NCBI GenBank assembly: GCA_900546775.1
Contig: UREM01000017.1
Location: 1 to 44,304, forward strand
DNA length: 44,304 bases
DNA from: an uncultured Collinsella sp.
GTDB taxonomy: Bacteria; Actinomycetota; Coriobacteriia; Coriobacteriales; Coriobacteriaceae
Direction: 5' to 3'
Below, piece by piece: positions 42,298 to 44,304 of the stretch (position 1 is its first letter; each line of letters starts with the position of its first letter). A program made the position numbers and the translations under genes. The notes beneath the pieces are model-generated. The model was not told where the DNA came from. It did not search any database and saw nothing but the letters and a program-made list of their open reading frames with translations.

Positions 42298-44209
42298 GGC
42301 AACGACCGCCGAGCGCGCGCTCAACCGTAAGGGCGGCACCATGTCGCGCCTCATCAAGACGCTCTTTGGCTTCTACCCCGTACTTTTGCCCCTCGTCGTC
42401 GCCGGCGTGGTGCTCTGCGCCATCATCAACTCCATCGGCGCGACCTTCCTGCAGAGCGCCCTGCAAATTATTAGCGAATCGTGGCAGTCGGGCGATTGGG
42501 GGGCCGCGCAGCCCAAGATTGCACAGCTCGTGACCACCCTCGCCTGCATCTACGGCGTCGGTGTCCTGTCCTCGCTCTTCTGGAACCGCGCCATGGCTAT
42601 CGTCACGCAGGGCTCGCTCGAGAAGCTGCGCGAGATGATGTTCAACCGCATGCAGGACCTGCCGATCCGCTACTTCGACACGCACCAGCGCGGCGATATC
42701 ATGAGCCACTACACCAACGACATCGATACGCTGCGCCAGATGATCAGTCAGTCGCTGCCCAACCTGCTCATGACGATCATCATCATCGTCACGGTGTTCT
42801 TTATCATGCTGTACTACAGCGTGTGGATGTGCCTGGTCATCATCGCCGGCGTCGCCTTTATGACCTTTATGACCAAGCTGCTCGGCTCCAATTCCGCGCG
42901 TTTCTTCATTGCGCAGCAGACCGAGCTCGGCGTGGTCGAGGGCCATATCGAGGAAGTCATGAACGGTCAGAAGGTCGTCAAGGCGTTCTGCCACGAGTCT
43001 GCCGCCGAGGCCGATTTTGACGAGCGCAACGAAAAGCTCTTCGAGGTCTCACAGAAGGCCAACATGTACGCCAACATCCTCATGCCCATCCTTATGAACC
43101 TGGGCAACTTGCTCTACGTGCTGGTGGCCCTTGCCGGCGGCATTTTCCTGGCGCTGGGCGTGCCCAACCTGAGCATCTCGGGCATGGCGCTGTCGATTGC
43201 CGTCGTGGTGCCGTTCCTCAACATGACCAAGCAGTTCTGCGGACAGATCGGCCAGATCTCGCAGCAGATCAACGCCGTGGTCATGGGCCTCGCCGGCGCC
43301 GACCGTATCTTTGAGCTCATCGACGAGAAGCCCGAAGCCGACGAAGGCTATGTGACGCTCGTCAACGCGCAGGTCAACCCCGATACCTGGCAGCTCGAGG
43401 AGGCTGACCACCACACCGGCATGTGGGCGTGGAAACATCCGCACCGCGCAACCGGCGAGATCGAGTACGTGCCGCTGCGTGGCGACCTGGTCATGGACAA
43501 CGTCGACTTTGGCTACACGCCCGACCACGAAGTGCTGCACGGCGTGTCCGTGTTTGCCAAGCCGGGCCAGAAGATCGCGTTTGTCGGCGCCACCGGAGCC
43601 GGCAAGACGACCATCACCAACCTCATCAACCGCTTCTACGACATCGCCGACGGCAAGATCCGCTACGACGGCATCAACGTCAACAAGATCCGCAAGGCCG
43701 ACCTGCGCCGAAGCCTGGGCGTCGTGCTGCAGGACGTGAACCTGTTCACCGGCACCGTGATGGATAACATCCGCTACGGCAACCTGGATGCCACCGACGA
43801 GGAGTGCATCGCGGCGGCCAAGCTCGCGGGCGCGGACGACTTTATCACCCGCCTGCCCGACGGCTACGACACCATGCTCACCGGCAACGGCGCCCAGCTG
43901 TCGCAGGGCCAGCGCCAGCTGATTTCGATCGCCCGCGCCGCCGTCGCCGATCCGCCGGCAATGATTCTGGACGAGGCAACGTCGAGCATCGACACCCGCA
44001 CCGAGGCCATCGTTCAGGCGGGCATGGATAAGCTCATGGAGGGCCGCACGACGTTTGTCATCGCGCACCGCCTCTCCACCGTGCGCAACTCCGACGCAAT
44101 CATCTGCCTGGACCACGGCCGCATCATCGAGCGCGGCAACCACGACGAACTGATCGCCAAGCGCGGGTATTACTACCAGCTCTACACCGGAGCGTTTGAG
44201 CTGGAGTAG
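42290..44209 (+). CDS. Heterodimeric ABC exporter, consensus-site half-transporter
   Basis: Second half of the exporter, 639 residues with six membrane helices and an ATPase domain. Walker A is GATGAGKTT, the signature is QLSQGQRQ and Walker B MILDEATSSID with the catalytic Glu (about 562). The signature carries Gln in place of the first Gly-Gly pair partner (LSQGQ), which is usual for this subfamily. Between the membrane part and the ATPase part is a ~45-residue insert (about 350-395, QVNPDTWQLEEADHHTG) with His and Trp residues. Its ATG overlaps the previous stop (ATGAGTAA), so equal amounts of the two halves are expected. Confidence 0.94.
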   Translation: MSKATTAERALNRKGGTMSRLIKTLFGFYPVLLPLVVAGVVLCAIINSIGATFLQSALQIISESWQSGDWGAAQPKIAQLVTTLACIYGVGVLSSLFWNRAMAIVTQGSLEKLREMMFNRMQDLPIRYFDTHQRGDIMSHYTNDIDTLRQMISQSLPNLLMTIIIIVTVFFIMLYYSVWMCLVIIAGVAFMTFMTKLLGSNSARFFIAQQTELGVVEGHIEEVMNGQKVVKAFCHESAAEADFDERNEKLFEVSQKANMYANILMPILMNLGNLLYVLVALAGGIFLALGVPNLSISGMALSIAVVVPFLNMTKQFCGQIGQISQQINAVVMGLAGADRIFELIDEKPEADEGYVTLVNAQVNPDTWQLEEADHHTGMWAWKHPHRATGEIEYVPLRGDLVMDNVDFGYTPDHEVLHGVSVFAKPGQKIAFVGATGAGKTTITNLINRFYDIADGKIRYDGINVNKIRKADLRRSLGVVLQDVNLFTGTVMDNIRYGNLDATDEECIAAAKLAGADDFITRLPDGYDTMLTGNGAQLSQGQRQLISIARAAVADPPAMILDEATSSIDTRTEAIVQAGMDKLMEGRTTFVIAHRLSTVRNSDAIICLDHGRIIERGNHDELIAKRGYYYQLYTGAFELE

Positions 44210-44252
44210 GACCGATTACTGACGGAGGGTGCCCCGGGGACGGGCGGGGTAT

Positions 44253-44304
44253 TTCCTCCGTGCTCAAACATTCTCGCTGCGCTGCGAAACTGCGCGCGGA
44301 GGAA
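44253..44304. repeat. Inverted repeat at the right window edge
   Basis: TTCCTCCGTGC (44253-44263) pairs with GCGCGGAGGAA (44294-44304) with one G-T pair. The stem may continue beyond the window. A GC-rich stretch before it (44222-44252) lacks a T tract, so termination of the ABC operon is unclear. Confidence 0.5.

Noticed and set aside
40414..42357. 647-codon minus-strand open frame opposite the ABC exporter
   Set aside because: The plus strand encodes a complete ABC half-transporter with all motifs; the opposite frame is His/Asp-rich shadow sequence.

Overview
The window looks like a chromosomal segment of a high-GC gut actinobacterium of the class Coriobacteriia, most likely Collinsella or a close relative. 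This rests on recognition of gene content, gene order, codon use and the many palindromic intergenic repeats; no database was searched. Most genes lie on the minus strand, so transcription mainly runs from high to low coordinates. No rRNA, tRNA, CRISPR array, transposase or phage gene was recognised.

Region by region. 1-4.6 kb: a sugar phosphomutase, a homocysteine methyltransferase with a DtxR/MntR-type regulator, and peptidase T on the plus strand. 4.6-7.5 kb: a structured repeat, an LCP cell-wall ligase and murA. 7.5-14.5 kb: a complete F-type ATP synthase operon (atpI-like, B, E, F, H, A, G, D, C) with a recognisable promoter and terminator. 14.7-21.6 kb: upp, glpK and a tsaC(Sua5)-prmC-prfA set, with a HicAB toxin-antitoxin module sitting between prmC and tsaC. 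21.8-28.3 kb: an M20 peptidase, a polar amino acid ABC importer, an aldose epimerase and a membrane protein of unknown function.

28.5-34.6 kb is the most interesting gene cluster. It encodes a MerR-type regulator, a UbiX prenyl-FMN synthase, a UbiD/LpdC-type decarboxylase, a DASS-type anion transporter, and a fusion of an LpdD-like prenyl-FMN chaperone domain to an isopentenyl-diphosphate-isomerase/Nudix domain. Together they could import an aromatic acid, make and load the prenylated flavin and decarboxylate the acid. Two promoter regions in the cluster share a 19-bp dyad that is a candidate operator. 34.7-39.5 kb: an MFS exporter, a low-molecular-weight tyrosine phosphatase, an AAA/DUF4143 ATPase bracketed by direct copies of a structured repeat, a small Cys-rich protein and a pyridoxamine kinase. 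39.6-44.3 kb: large inverted repeats, then a MarR regulator overlapping two half-transporters of a heterodimeric ABC exporter.

The second main result is a set of structured intergenic repeats. Five copies of one element (A) share a three-part fold: an outer helix, a helix with conserved G/A mismatches, and a hairpin with a one-base bulge. A constant linker and a second hairpin follow. Compensatory base changes between copies support the fold. In four copies the last hairpin lies within one base of a stop codon. Further palindrome families (B, C, D, E) also sit at gene ends, several directly touching or containing stop codons.
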